Under the pieces are notes generated by a model. That model was not told the origin of the DNA. It saw only the letters and a program-made list of their open reading frames with translations, and did no database searches. The translations under genes and the position numbers were made by a program. From positions 2,232,001-2,296,000 of the forward strand of contig JAFKAC010000001.1 of NCBI GenBank assembly GCA_025766275.1: a stretch of 64,000 nucleotides of DNA, written 5' to 3'. The first letter of the stretch is position 1. Each line of letters starts with the position of its first letter. Of the stretch, positions 1 through 11,275 are shown piece by piece. Source of the stretch: Lactarius indigo (lineage: Eukaryota > Basidiomycota > Agaricomycetes > Russulales > Russulaceae).

Positions 1-1665
1 AGTCGGTTGTCCTCATTTTTCTCATCCTGTCTCGCGCCAGGGTATGTACCCCCCATCAATCTGGTGGGGTATCTTGTGACTCATCTTTGCCAGAGCGCCG
101 AACCCATTTACCTCCACGTCATTCGACCTCTTCTCAAACCTTATGTGTCGACTCTCGACGCTATCCTCGGCTTCATTCACAACCTCGGCGACTTTGTGCT
201 CTTAATTCTTTCCCTCCCTTTCACTGCAGCCATCTCATGGTGGTACGGTCCATCAGTAGATGAAGACCAGGCCGGTCTAACCGAGGTGGACTCGGAAAGC
301 GTGAGAAGCTACGGAGACGAGCAGCCTACAACATTTAGGAATCGATCAGATTACCCAGGCCACCGCAATTTCCGGAGGCCCCCGACATCTTCAACAGGAG
401 ATGGTCATGATACTTACCCAAGTGGGGCATCCCAGGAGACCAGACATTCTTCCGACACCCTACGCTCCCGAATCTACGCAGTTCCGGACACATCATCGCA
501 AAATCATCAAATATGGTATCCCCCTCCGTCGTCTTATGAAGAGCCAGACGACGGTGGACATCATGAACCGCCAACTGTCATGCCAGAGCCTCACATTCCT
601 TCAATCAGCGTTGACGATTGGCGGGCTTGCCCTCCGTTTCCTTCTTCGTACCCGTTAACGCCTGTGCACCAAGCACAGGTCAATATGCCAGAGCCTGTTC
701 ACCCTTCCCAGTTCGGCATTATTCACGAAGAGGGCACGGGTGGAACCACCACGAATGACCAGACCGATGGAACCCGGCAGGGTTTTGGGCGGTCGCTCCT
801 GCCGCCGCGTGAGCCCTTGAACTCCGGCCGCGATGGTGACTTGAGCGACGAAACCAGAAATCTCGGGGTTCCAATTCACGAAATTCGTTACGTTACTTCA
901 AGCGACGAAGACATGGACGACTACGAAACTGAGGAAGATTCATTCGAAGTAACCCTTCGGACTCCCCAGCATCGACGTATTCTTCGCGCTGTCCCTATGG
1001 ATCGCGCGGTTTCCAACGTTTCTATTAATACCGAAGCCACTGTGGCCTCGTCAGCGCCAAGCGAGACGACTGGCCTGACAACGGATCATCACGCATCGTC
1101 TTTGCGCACAACTACTGTCACTATGTCGCGCAGTTCATCGACGGGCAGTTCGAGCGCTGCAGGAGTGAAGCGACCACTTCCCCATTACAGAGTCGGTGTT
1201 CGCCCCCGCATCCGCACGGCAGACAACCGGAGTCCGAAGAAGACGAGTCACATGAGAGCTATTGGACGTCCCACCGCTATTCCTCGTCCCCTTAGGCCCA
1301 CGCCCGAGGGCGCGGCTTCCGAGGATACCTTGGATGACGATGATCTTAAAGACACCGATGCCGCACGGGGGGGTGACGCCCTACTGGCCCGCAAGCGACG
1401 ACGTGTAACCGCGGCACCGCGGACCAAGCGAGTGGTAAATACCCGACCTGGTGCGCGAAGCGGACGAGATCAGTCATCGGAATCTAGACTGAGCCAAGAT
1501 AACAGGAAGTCGCGTGTCGCCAGACCTCCGGTGGCTACGAAGACTTCCTTGAGGAATGTTGATCCCCGCATGACCACGGGCACAGGCTCTTCTGGGTCCA
1601 CCGTATCCCCTCGTAGAGGCCATCAAGCTATGAGGAGGAATCCCGTCCCTATTTTTCGACCTTGA
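1..1665 (+). CDS. Partial membrane protein with long basic, disordered tail
   Basis: The window opens inside this gene, so the start is missing. An intron is visible at 42-93 (GTATGT...TTTGCCAG, 52 bp). The bases before it encode a strongly hydrophobic stretch, and the exon after it continues with a second hydrophobic stretch at about 160-245, so the N-terminal part is probably membrane-anchored. The remaining roughly 450 residues are low complexity: rich in Ser, Thr, Pro and Asp/Glu, with an acidic patch near 900-955 and Lys/Arg clusters near 1390-1440. It ends at TGA 1665. I do not recognise a catalytic domain. Codon use and the absence of stops support a real gene. Function is not assignable. 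Confidence 0.7.
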   Translation, partial: SRLSSFFSSCLAPGYVPPINLVGYLVTHLCQSAEPIYLHVIRPLLKPYVSTLDAILGFIHNLGDFVLLILSLPFTAAISWWYGPSVDEDQAGLTEVDSESVRSYGDEQPTTFRNRSDYPGHRNFRRPPTSSTGDGHDTYPSGASQETRHSSDTLRSRIYAVPDTSSQNHQIWYPPPSSYEEPDDGGHHEPPTVMPEPHIPSISVDDWRACPPFPSSYPLTPVHQAQVNMPEPVHPSQFGIIHEEGTGGTTTNDQTDGTRQGFGRSLLPPREPLNSGRDGDLSDETRNLGVPIHEIRYVTSSDEDMDDYETEEDSFEVTLRTPQHRRILRAVPMDRAVSNVSINTEATVASSAPSETTGLTTDHHASSLRTTTVTMSRSSSTGSSSAAGVKRPLPHYRVGVRPRIRTADNRSPKKTSHMRAIGRPTAIPRPLRPTPEGAASEDTLDDDDLKDTDAARGGDALLARKRRRVTAAPRTKRVVNTRPGARSGRDQSSESRLSQDNRKSRVARPPVATKTSLRNVDPRMTTGTGSSGSTVSPRRGHQAMRRNPVPIFRP

Positions 1666-2874
1666 GTGTTAGTCACAGTCACTGGTTCTGTTCCGTTATC
1701 GCTTTGACACTCTGCATGCACACGAATCCGAAGTATCTCAGGTATTCTTAGACATTGCTCAGCATATCTTGTAAAATATCGCTGTCTCACCACATCTATT
1801 CACCCTCAATATACAGTCACATTTTCCACCTTTTGATACTAGGTCTGCTGTGTTACCTTCTCTCTGACGCAACCAGCCAACCCCGTGCCAATGGTTCCGC
1901 CGCGGTCGCGTTCGTGCAGCCGGTACAAAGAAGTGAAACGTGAACAAAAACCCCGCGACTGGACAGCGACATAGGGAGTACACAACCAGGTAGGCGGCGC
2001 TCCGCAAGTTTGGGCAAGCGAGGTGGAATCGTAGGGTCCAATTCGGTTGGTTCGGGTATCGAACCAGTTCTATTTATTCCTTACTCCGTGAAGTTGATTG
2101 TTCTGCCCTTCTATCACATTTACTCCTAAAAATCAAGAAAGCGGCTAAGTGATTTGTCCAATGTCGAGAGATATAATACACGTTTCGTGCCAGCCGGAGG
2201 CATAATAGGGACTGTTCAGTCGCGCGAGAAGTGAGGGTGCGACTTTATTGTACGTCCCGGTGTTGGCTGGAGACCGGGGTCCGTTGCAACAAACTTGAGC
2301 TTGATTCGTCTGAGGCTGTACACCCTTCATTATGTCTTCTCGTGGTCGCGACTCGGAAAGCCGTGGTTTGGGTTGCTCGACACCATGACACCATGAATGA
2401 AATCTTCCTCGGTGGCGAAACGAAACAAAACCACGGCCACCTTGTTGGCCTGATTATCCATCATGCTTTTTGTAAGGTAACTATCATATTGTTGTTCTTC
2501 TGCAGGCTATTAGCGGGCTTCTTGTCTGGTGGTTGTCACTGGGTTGTGCATGGCAACGCTTCGGCTTTCGTTTCTCCTGTCATGGTGTCGCAAGTCCTGG
2601 GTCTTGTCTCCTTGTCTACTGACGCCTATTGTACCTTGGGTTTGATGGGCACCATGTCGCTAGTAGCTTTCTCTCATACTCGCCGCGACGTCCCGACTCT
2701 GGTTTGCTACAAAAGGCCACTCCCGAAGGCTAACCATGGCTCGTCAACCGGCTTTGACAGCAGCGTAGTTCCTGTGGAACTACCTTCGTGTTCCCCCAAG
2801 CATTCGCGGACCTTACATTACGACCGATTTTAAAGAGCTCACTTCACCGGATGCAGCGGGTCTCAAACAGTAAT
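1666..2874. other. Gene-poor stretch, no supported gene
   Basis: No reading frame here has convincing splice signals or a recognisable product. An ATG at 2332 opens a short Ser/Arg-rich frame (MSSRGRDSESRG) in the same phase as the small gene that follows. It could be an upstream exon of that gene, but I could not find a convincing intron to join them. Confidence 0.4.
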
Positions 2875-3351
2875 ATGGGGAACACCACCATGGTACGTGC
2901 TCGCCTTCAGGTTGTAACATGCGACGCCGTACTCATCGGTCGGGCGCAGTGCGCTGGCGCACCGCCGCAATCCGGAGCATACTATGGTGCATTCCGAACG
3001 ACTCATTGCACCTCTTCTTCCTGGGTGCCTCCCCTCGTCGCGCCTTCGCGGACGGGTCCTGTAACAGAGCCCTCAAGATACAGATTCGCATCCCGAGCCC
3101 CACTCGTCCGCCGTTCGCCCCCCACTTCCGGGAAAGCTTCCGCTATCAAGCGGTCGAGATCCGGGACCGCACATCGCCAAAAGTCGTCTAATTCTTCCGC
3201 GAACAGAGGGCAGAGCGCGTCTTCGTCCCGCCGCCTCTCTACAGGCGTGGTTTCCGAAAACGTCACAGGCTATCAGTACGACGAATTTCTGGCCTCCTTC
3301 CAGCGCCGCATCGACGGGATGACAGGCCAAAGTGGTGGATGGGGTTTCTAG
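2875..3351 (+). CDS. Small Ser/Arg-rich hypothetical protein
   Basis: The last 400 bases form an open frame with coding-like codon use, ending GGWGF-stop at 3351. A start at 2875 followed by an intron at 2893-2949 (GTACGT, branch-like TACTCAT, GCGCAG; 57 bp) gives a clean two-exon model. The product is about 139 residues, rich in Ser, Arg and Pro in the middle, with a more ordered C-terminal end containing Tyr-Asp-Glu-Phe. I recognise no family. The true start could lie further upstream, for example at the ATG at 2332. A long antisense frame covers the same bases but looks less coding-like. Confidence 0.45.
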   Translation: MGNTTMVRARLQVVTCDAVLIGRAQCAGAPPQSGAYYGAFRTTHCTSSSWVPPLVAPSRTGPVTEPSRYRFASRAPLVRRSPPTSGKASAIKRSRSGTAHRQKSSNSSANRGQSASSSRRLSTGVVSENVTGYQYDEFLASFQRRIDGMTGQSGGWGF

Positions 3352-3752
3352 AGAATCCAGGGCCACTTTTTTGTATCACACACGACTTGACGTGGACGCT
3401 AGTCCTATTGTATTGGTATTAGCCTTGGTACTTGTAGCTTGTAGCATATAGTCACGATAACAGTAAGAATTATTACGTAATATACGCTGAGCAGAAACCG
3501 AGAGGGTCAGGAAAGGTCTCGAGCCAGACTCGGTTGAGTGCAAAGGGTTAACGTTTAGCAATGGTGAGTGAGAATTTCTTTTTGATAGTGGTAACGGAGA
3601 CCTGGCAGTGCTGGTGAATGGGAGTGAAGGTTCACAACGTTCACTCGAGGGGCCAGTGGCCCACGTGTAGGTGGACGTCCTTGACATCTACGCCGCACAC
3701 CATACACGGCCAGTTCCCATCCTTATACCCCCTCTTCTTCCTCACCTTCGCC
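3352..3752. other. Intergenic, upstream region of the kinase
   Basis: No gene seen. An E-box-like CACGTG lies at 3662-3667 about 90 bp upstream of the kinase start, and a TGACGTGG at 3388-3395 lies just past the previous stop. Either may be chance. Confidence 0.3.
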
Positions 3753-6156
3753 ATGCCCGGTTCACGACTAAAGAAACGCACATCTGTTGACTCCCATGCT
3801 GCTTCACAGCTCAAATCAACGCGCTCTCCATCCTCTCCGGAGCCCAAGCCGCGAAGCCCTCAGGAGCCATATCCAATGCCCAGCAGCAACCCCGCCAGTC
3901 AATATACGCTCATGGAGAAGTTGGGCACAGGGAGCTTTGGTACCGTGTACAAGGCCATGCACAACGAGACGAGGCAGATTGTTGCTATCAAACAAATCGG
4001 TGCGTTACCAGCTCCAATCATCCTCCTTGCTCTCACTTTCCTACTTCGTTCTCTCTGTGCACAGACCTCGAAGATTCAGACGACGATATTTCTGAAATTC
4101 AACAGGAAATCGCTAATTTGGCTCAGCACGAGTCGGAATTCGTCACCCGTTACTATGGCTCCTTTGTTATCAATTATAAGCTCTGGATCGTCATGGAGTA
4201 TCTAGCCGGTGGTTCTTGTCTCGACCTTCTCAAACCGGGCGTTTTTTCGGAGGCACACATCGCCGTAATCTGTCGTGAACTTCTTTTAGGTCTTGAATAC
4301 CTTCATGGCGAGGGCACCATACATCGCGACATAAAGGCTGCGAACGTCCTTCTCTCCGCATCGGGGAAAGTAAAGCTTGCAGACTTTGGCGTCGCTGCGC
4401 AGCTGACAAACACGCTCCGCCACACCTTCGTCGGTACACCCTTCTGGATGGCACCGGAGGTTATCAGACAAGCTGGATACGATGCCAAGGCAGATATGTG
4501 GAGTTTGGGCATCACTGCCATCGAAATGGCCAAGGGGGAACCGCCCCTCGCTGAGTATCACCCGATGCGCGTGCTATTTCTGATCCCGAAAGCCAAAGCC
4601 CCTGTATTAGAGGGTCCTTTCTCGCTAGCGTTCAAGGACTTTGTGTCTCAGTGCTTGACCAAGGACCCAACACAGGTACGTCCACCATGTCTTCCTCTGG
4701 CCAGATCCGTTACCTATGCCCTCTCAGCGACCGACAGCAAAGGAGCTCCTCCAACATCGTTTTATACGAGGCGCCCGCAAAACGTCCTACCTTACTGAGC
4801 TAACTGAACGCTATCAAGAATGGCGCACTCGTATCCCTGCGCGCGGGCAAGCTGCTCAACCCTCAATTCGGAATAGTATCGCATCGTGGGACAACGGTAC
4901 TCTGAAGAGCGAGTGGAACTTTGAAACCATCAAATCTACCGCCGCTATGGGTTCCTTCCGCAACATGGCGAAGGACCTCGTTCCGCCCGGCATGATCCCA
5001 GATGAAGACGAAGAAGTGGTTTCATTGTTTGAAACCGCAGAGGATGGAGATGGAGACTCTCTGGAAACTGGCGCAGCAACGAAAGGCAGCGACCTCCCAC
5101 CTAACCCCGGCAATCCCAGTCCGGAAGTTTCAACAGGGCACTCCACAGTCGTCATACGATCCCAACTAATATCACAGCCCGAACAACATTCGGTGCCACT
5201 AGAGGATGCCACACCGTCTGACGCATCGAATACTGGACTGCCGGATGCAAACACCGGTCCGGATCTCGGCGATCCACCGGCTTATGTGCGGACTCCGAGG
5301 CGGTCGTCTTACGCCGCACGCACTGCGCCGAATGGCACCATCGTTCGAGAAGCGGACCTAGGCACTGGGGTTGACACGATACGTCCCGTGAAGAAGATCG
5401 ACACCACGGGTTCTTTACGGTTATCGTCCGAATATGTTGGGAGCATACGAGCGCGTGAAGGGCGGGATGGTAGTGGCTCTAGTTCCTTGACCACATCCCC
5501 TACGTCACCCGTGAAGGACAAATCCTCTGCACACAAGCGCGCGGCGAGTGAGGCTGCGAAGGCAGGGCGGTCGTTTGTTGACGAGGTCGTTCTTCCTGCT
5601 ATACAGAAGGTGAGTAATGCCAAGCATCAGTTCGGTTGGGTAGTGACTCAGAACTTTTGGCAGGCCATCACCGACGATATGGACGCGCGGGAAATAGAAT
5701 CGCTCAGCATGTTGTCGCGCGGCTTCCAAGAGCTCAGGGACGTCAATGCCGAGCTTTCGTACAACGTGATTCTCGACATCCTTGCCGGCTTAAACGAGTA
5801 CGTGTGGAAAGACCTTCTTATGCAAATTTTTTATCTTACCGTTCTTTTCGCCCAATTGGCGTTTTGCTACTGGCAGGAATGCTGCTGTACGGCAACACGT
5901 GCAAACCTCGCGCGGGCTCTTCCCACACAGACGAGTCACACGGAAGAGCGAGATGACAAATCGCGGGCTCGTGGTGACGGAGGTGGTCGAGGACATTGCC
6001 GGTCCTTCTGGTGCGGTGGCGGTCGTCCCCGCGACGACGCCTGGCGTAGAGAACGGTGCAGACGCCTCACCCGTGAAGCGGTCACCGATCGCCGAACTTC
6101 TATACATGCGGTGGCTAGAAGGTCTCAAAATCAAATGGCCAAACATATTGTCGTAA
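3753..6156 (+). CDS. Ste20-like protein kinase, GCK-III subfamily (MST3/MST4/Kic1-like)
   Basis: Five exons (3753-3999, 4065-4675, 4728-5609, 5664-5797, 5877-6156) splice to 717 residues without a break. The N-terminal kinase domain starts about residue 50: glycine loop [11 protein letters not shown], lysine in VAIKQI, then [17 protein letters not shown], which is typical of GCK-III kinases. Also present are catalytic loop [13 protein letters not shown], activation segment GTPFWMAPE and [10 protein letters not shown] at the end of the domain. The second half is Ser/Pro-rich with a conserved helical end. In fungi these kinases act in polarity, septation and cell-wall (RAM/SIN-type) signalling. 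That role is inferred from the family. Intron borders are GTGCGT, GTACGT, GTGAGT and GTACGT with CAG acceptors. All catalytic residues are present. Confidence 0.93.
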
Positions 6157-7223
6157 AGCCCACACACGAGGCAGGTACACTTTGCCTGACCTTAGGCTAA
6201 CCCCTCTCTTCAACCCACCACACCCATAAATTTTTTTTTCTTTCTTGGCTTCACCGTTGTCGCATTGTCACAACCTCACCTGCTGCAACTTACCCTCCTA
6301 CCCTTACCCCTGCCCCTTTTCGGCCGCCACACGCGGGCATACACCGTTTCGGTTTAGAGCCGTTTTCCCTTGTGTTTTTGAGACGACGCGAGACTCAAAC
6401 CCGATCATCATTCATTGAATACGGTACAGTATTCATCTCATGATCGTGCTGACTTCTATTTGATCCGAACAGGCCCACCTGTGTGCCGCCGGGCCTGCTA
6501 CAGTATTGTACGCGTCTCCCTGCTCTATTCTTTCGCCACCGACCTATTTCCCCCTCTCACACACACCCCCCCTTTTTTTTCTTCCATTCCCGCGGGGATC
6601 TCCTCGGCTTTTTTTGGCGTGTGATTACTACATACGCCGTGTTACGATCTTTTACGAGACAGGCATGAAGACGTAGTTGGAACAGTTACCTGTAACATCT
6701 TTAGGGAATGTTTTTACTAACGAGATGAGCGTTATGAAGAATCACCATTGATATATTACTATGGAGCGGATCTGCGCCATATCTGTGCGCCCAAACCCTT
6801 TCTATTTATATGACCCATAGTCGGCATCCCAAAAATCGACCGGTTTGGTCGAATGCAAGCAGAGATAGCCACAGCCTCCTTGCATTTGCGTCGCGATTGG
6901 CAAGTCTGATAAATGCAGACTGTCACCGAGATGTATGTTGACGCCGTCAATGACGTTGACATCTGGATGAACCTCGGATTATCCTTGCGTGCTACAGTAA
7001 GTGCTATCATCGTCCTTCTATCGATCGTGACATATTCGTGAGAGCGTGTGAGAGGGAAGTCCAAGTGAGAAGCAGAGCAAAGAAGGGTGTGGGGGGTACG
7101 CAAAGGTATGTACTAAAGTGTCCCAAAATTGTCGTCAAAGGTCCGAAAGAAGCCAAATCAGGGTATGTTCGTTCAATCGACGGTGACGAACCCAAGAATC
7201 GACGCCACAGATGCAGCGCAAAA
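6157..7223. other. Intergenic between convergent genes
   Basis: Pyrimidine-rich tracts follow the kinase stop (6200-6330), and a C/T-rich run lies at 6540-6600. No gene, RNA or repeat was recognised. This is the shared 3' region of the kinase and the first chitin deacetylase. Confidence 0.5.
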
Positions 7224-8731
7224 CTACATTACTGCCCAGAGACCATTCACGAGCGCCAGAATTGCCAGTGACAGCGTGAGATGACGGGGTGAGTGCCATC
7301 TGGGACTGGCGCTGTTCTTCTTTACGCCGTTATCAGGCGCCGGGCTGGCAGAAGGGGTTGGGCTACTACTATTCGTCGCGCTGGGCTGGGTGCTTGTGCT
7401 CGAAGTGGAAGGTACGAGTCCCGCACCGCCATTCCCGCCAGCTGTAAGGGCCACCAGCGTGGGCGGGCTCGTGTCGTCCTTGGCATTCTGATAAGCGCCT
7501 TGGCCATCCAGCTCAGCCACGGATGTCAATGTCCAGTTGGTCTGCTTTATGAGAGGGAAAGCCGTCATGAAAGCTTGCACGGAACCGGTGGAGAGCTCAT
7601 GTTCCAAAATGATGAGGCCAGGGTTCTTAGGACCTAATAAAGCATATCCTTGAGCCAAGGCGCTGCATTGGACTTTCAACGGCTACTCACCTGACAGCCA
7701 TTTTTGGAAGTTGGCTTGGATCGCCTGTGGATTGGTTCCTCCGGGTTGACCAAGGGACCAGTCTCCAGTGCTGTAGGATATCGATGAACATTTTGACAGG
7801 TGCGATCAAAACGAGGACGATGCGCACTCTTGGTTCCATACGACAGTCGTGAGACCAAATACCTCCTTAGCGATGGCCGTGACTCGCGTATCGGTGTCAC
7901 CATATGGTGGGCGCCAAAAGCGAGCAAGTCTGCCCCCGGTAGAATTGTATATCACCTGAAGGGTCCACCCTAGTTGAGCGACAACATCGGCGTTGGACAA
8001 TGTAGTCATATATGGGTGGGTCCAGGTGTGCACCGCGATATCATCCTGATTAGTCTGGAAGGCGATGTTGAATTCCTTCCAAAATTGGATGATATTGACG
8101 CCGATGTAGAAGTGGGTCGCTCTGACTTGGTTCTGGTGAAGGAATGCATACAGCGTATCGGACGGCTGAAACGGGCATGGTATCAGAACTGCCCATAAAC
8201 TCAGGCACCACACGATCGGCGCTCACGACGGACGGAACTCACCGGAAGAGGGCCATCGTCGAAGCTGATACCTATCACCCCCTGGGGCGCATCCCAGACC
8301 TGACCAGCGATGCGACAGCCATACGTGGCAGAGCACACTTGAGGGCTGCTGGGGTTCAGAGCGCCATACGTAGGGTTGGTACTCGGAGCGTTCTGCTTCG
8401 ATGGCGGATAGTTGGGGATCTTACCAGCTTGTACGGCGTTGTTGAGGGCATCCTTCCACGATTGCGGCATCGCGTTCGAATCCGGAGTTGATGCGGGATA
8501 CGCAGCCGCCCAGGCAGGCGTGCCTACTTGGGGAAAGGCAGTGGGGTCAGCTGGGGTGCCTGCCTGACGCCTGAAGAGGGCATGAGCGGGGTGGTCATCA
8601 TCATGGTACCAGCGATCGGGGAGGAGGCGTTGAGAGACATGGTCATCGTCATGAGCGTCATGAGAGGGAATGATGGCAGCAGAGACAGCGGAGAGGAGGA
8701 TGGTGCCAGCGAGGAGGAGAGAGGGGAGCAT
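7224..8731 (-). CDS. Chitin deacetylase, CE4 family, GPI-anchored (copy 1)
   Basis: Four exons (8731-8243, 8165-7828, 7770-7691, 7633-7224) give 438 residues. The protein has an N-terminal signal peptide and the CE4 NodB motifs in order: SFDDGP (motif 1, metal and base Asp pair), HTWTH (motif 2, zinc histidines), RFWRPPYGD (motif 3), a Gly-Asp-Trp (motif 4) and LIILEHEL (motif 5 catalytic His). The C-terminus is Ser/Thr-rich followed by a hydrophobic tail, as expected for a GPI signal. It deacetylates chitin to chitosan at the plasma membrane or cell wall. It is one of a head-to-tail pair with the gene at 9267-10920, sharing sequence and intron positions, so the pair is a tandem duplication. 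The motif-1 Ser replaces the commoner Thr in both copies. Confidence 0.95.
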
Positions 8732-9266
8732 GGTGGGAACGGGGCTGGCGAGGAGCCATAACAGCAGGAGAGTTGAATGGCCTTATAGTGCATCGAGCCG
8801 CCTAGTAGATCAATGCCAGTAGTGGATTGACTTGGGCTTGGAAGCTAGGAACTTTGACTCGGTTGGGATAGTCTGGTGCCGGTGTGCTTGACTAGATCCA
8901 AGTTACTGGAACCTGGCGCACTTCTTTACCCCTGCCGCCTGTCGGCCCCGACATACAGCACATGGGCAATGCTTACTTTATCACCCCATCGCGGCTTTGG
9001 TGTGGGAAAGGAATGGTCACATTGTGCAAGAAAGTACTAAGAAAAGAATGACAACAGGGCTAATTTTAGAGACATTCACATAGTTAGAGGAAGGTAGTGG
9101 TAGGGACAACAACAATGTCAATAAAGAGCCACGTCTGCTTTGTTCAAGTCCATGTGTGCGAATTACAGTCCGAGCGCGTCACTTCCATTTTCAGATAACA
9201 TTTCTCATGACCATCAAAGGTGCATAGCAATCCTGGGCAGGGGAGACCGTCTTCTTCATCGGCTAC
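8732..9266. other. Spacer between tandem chitin deacetylases
   Basis: Holds the promoter of copy 1 (reading left) and the 3' end of copy 2. No further gene seen. Confidence 0.5.
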
Positions 9267-10920
9267 TCAGAATTGCGAGACAAGGACACCCGCAAGTACA
9301 GCCATGATTGACATGAGCACGACCGAGACCGAGTTGGATGCCAAACCAGCCCCATTGCTTTTGGTAGAATTATCCGGGGTGACAGTGGTGGTCGTGGAAG
9401 AGCTGCTGCTTGTTGTTGTTGATAACGAAGTAGTACGTGTGAGCGCAGTCCCAGGAACTGTCGAGACGGGGGAAACCGGCGAGGTGTAGTTCACGATGTC
9501 AGAGGCTGCGACAGTGCCGTTTGTGCCTTTTGCATTTTGATATGGAGTATTCAGTCCGTCCAATTGAGCTACAGAGACAGGCTTCCAGCTGTTGGCACCA
9601 ATCAATGGGTAATTGTCGATAAAGGCTTGAACAGAACCGTCCGAAAGTTCATGCTCCAAAATGATCAAGCCAGGAGTTTTAGGACCTCGTTTCCAGAAAT
9701 GAGCACGTCACCAGCAATTGTATGAGGGCGTTTAGTTACCAGTGAGCCAGGTTTGCATATTGGCGTGAATCTGAGCTGGGGTCGTACCGGTCGTACCGTT
9801 CGAGGTGGGGTTCGGCGTGAGAGTCCAATCCTCGGTGCTAAGTACGAGTCATTCAGTGAGACTCGCGGTTACATATCAAGCTGTGCACTTACTCTTGATT
9901 CCAAACGACGGTTGTCAACCCAAGGACCTCTTTCGCGATCGCGGATACGCGGACATCCGTATCGCCAAAAGGTGGTCTCCAAAACCTGGGCACGCGGCCA
10001 CCGGTAGAATTGTGGATCACCTCCATTGTCCAAGCAAGCTGCGCGACAACATCCTCGTTGGAAAGTGTTGTCATATGGGGGTGCGTCCAGGTGTGCACGG
10101 CAATGTCATCTTGATTCGTGACGAATGCATGAAGGAAAGTTTGTGGATTGTTGATGATATTGACCCCGATGAAGAAATGCGTCGCCTTTACGTTGTTCGC
10201 TTGGAGGAAGGCATACAACTTTTCTGATGGCTGAAACACGAGGACAAGCGTGAGAACATGGAAACGAATAGCGCTTGATGCGGGCCGCGGGCCGCGGTCC
10301 GTGGCAACGCGTGAAACTCGCGTAAATGCGGCTCGTGTGACGTGATTGCAATGCAAATGGAAGACACTCACTGGCAAAGGGCCATCATCGAAACTGATAC
10401 CAATCACACCCTGAGGGGCATCCCAGATGTCGCCTGCAATCCTGCATTTGTAGGTCGCTGAGCATACTTGAGACGAGTACGGATTGTAACCAGAGGGATA
10501 CACGGGACTCGCGTTATTCGGGTCAGAGGAAGGGGGTATATTGGGTATCTTTCCGGCCTGCACGGCAGCGCTGAGCGCGTCCTTCCAAGCTTGTGGCATC
10601 GCATTTGCATCAGGAGTGCTCGCGGGATACGCAGCCGCCCAAGCTATTGGAGACAGAACAAACACGGTGAGAACAAGGCAGCAACGAGACAAGTACGGCA
10701 ACGGACTGGGAGAGCCAACCTGGGGGTAGGTTATTCCATCTGTGGGGGGACCAGTTCCGGTTTGTCTACGGAATAGAGAGTGGACAGGATGATCTCGCGG
10801 ATGGAACCAACTTTCTGGAAGGGGTGAGCGAATCTCATGTGAGTGACCTGGATGAGCGGCACCAGGACGGGCCAAAAACGAGAGTGCAAGGAGTGTGAGG
10901 GAGATCCAAAAAACGAACAT
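9267..10920 (-). CDS. Chitin deacetylase, CE4 family, GPI-anchored (copy 2)
   Basis: Five exons (10920-10707, 10643-10372, 10230-9893, 9837-9740, 9685-9267) sum to 446 residues. There is a signal peptide, then SFDDGP, HTWTH, RFWRPPFGD, a Glu-Asp-Trp and LIILEHEL, the full set of CE4 motifs, with a Ser/Thr-rich stalk and a hydrophobic GPI-type tail. The first intron (10644-10706, donor GTCCGT) is absent from copy 1. The last acceptor is an unusual GAG where copy 1 has TAG. The second intron is 141 bp, longer than its neighbours. The copies diverge most in the stalk, where this one has a long Thr run. Same reaction and location as copy 1. Confidence 0.95.
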
Positions 10921-11275
10921 TACAATTCTTTTCTAAAGGAGGGACTAGAAGAAAGGCAGACGAAGGGAGTGAGTGGTGAACAAGAATAAAAGCATTGGGG
11001 GTTCGAAGCCTTGGTCAACACCTTCTCCGTATCAAACGGCGAAGCTGACGCGCTGACACACGAATACATACCTAGATCAGCCGATTACAGTTTGGTGTTT
11101 GAGAAAATTCTAGTCGGTTTAACACCGACCACGCTCCGGGGGCCGCAGTATAACCCCTGGTTACTTCCCTGCCTTTCATTTTTCTTGGAATCTCGTGCGT
11201 TCGCACCCATTCGTGATAACTCCGCTGAGTGAATGCCGTTACTGTAAGATAAAATTACATGATGTATATCATCCT
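10921..11275. other. Intergenic
   Basis: Promoter side of chitin deacetylase copy 2 and 3' side of the MFS permease. No gene recognised. Confidence 0.5.

Noticed and set aside
2231..2833. 200-residue plus-strand open frame
   Set aside because: Composition is not coding-like, no splice partners or family likeness; overlaps the uncertain upstream part of the small gene.
10990..11010. tRNA B-box-like GGTTCGAAGCC
   Set aside because: No A-box or cloverleaf around it.
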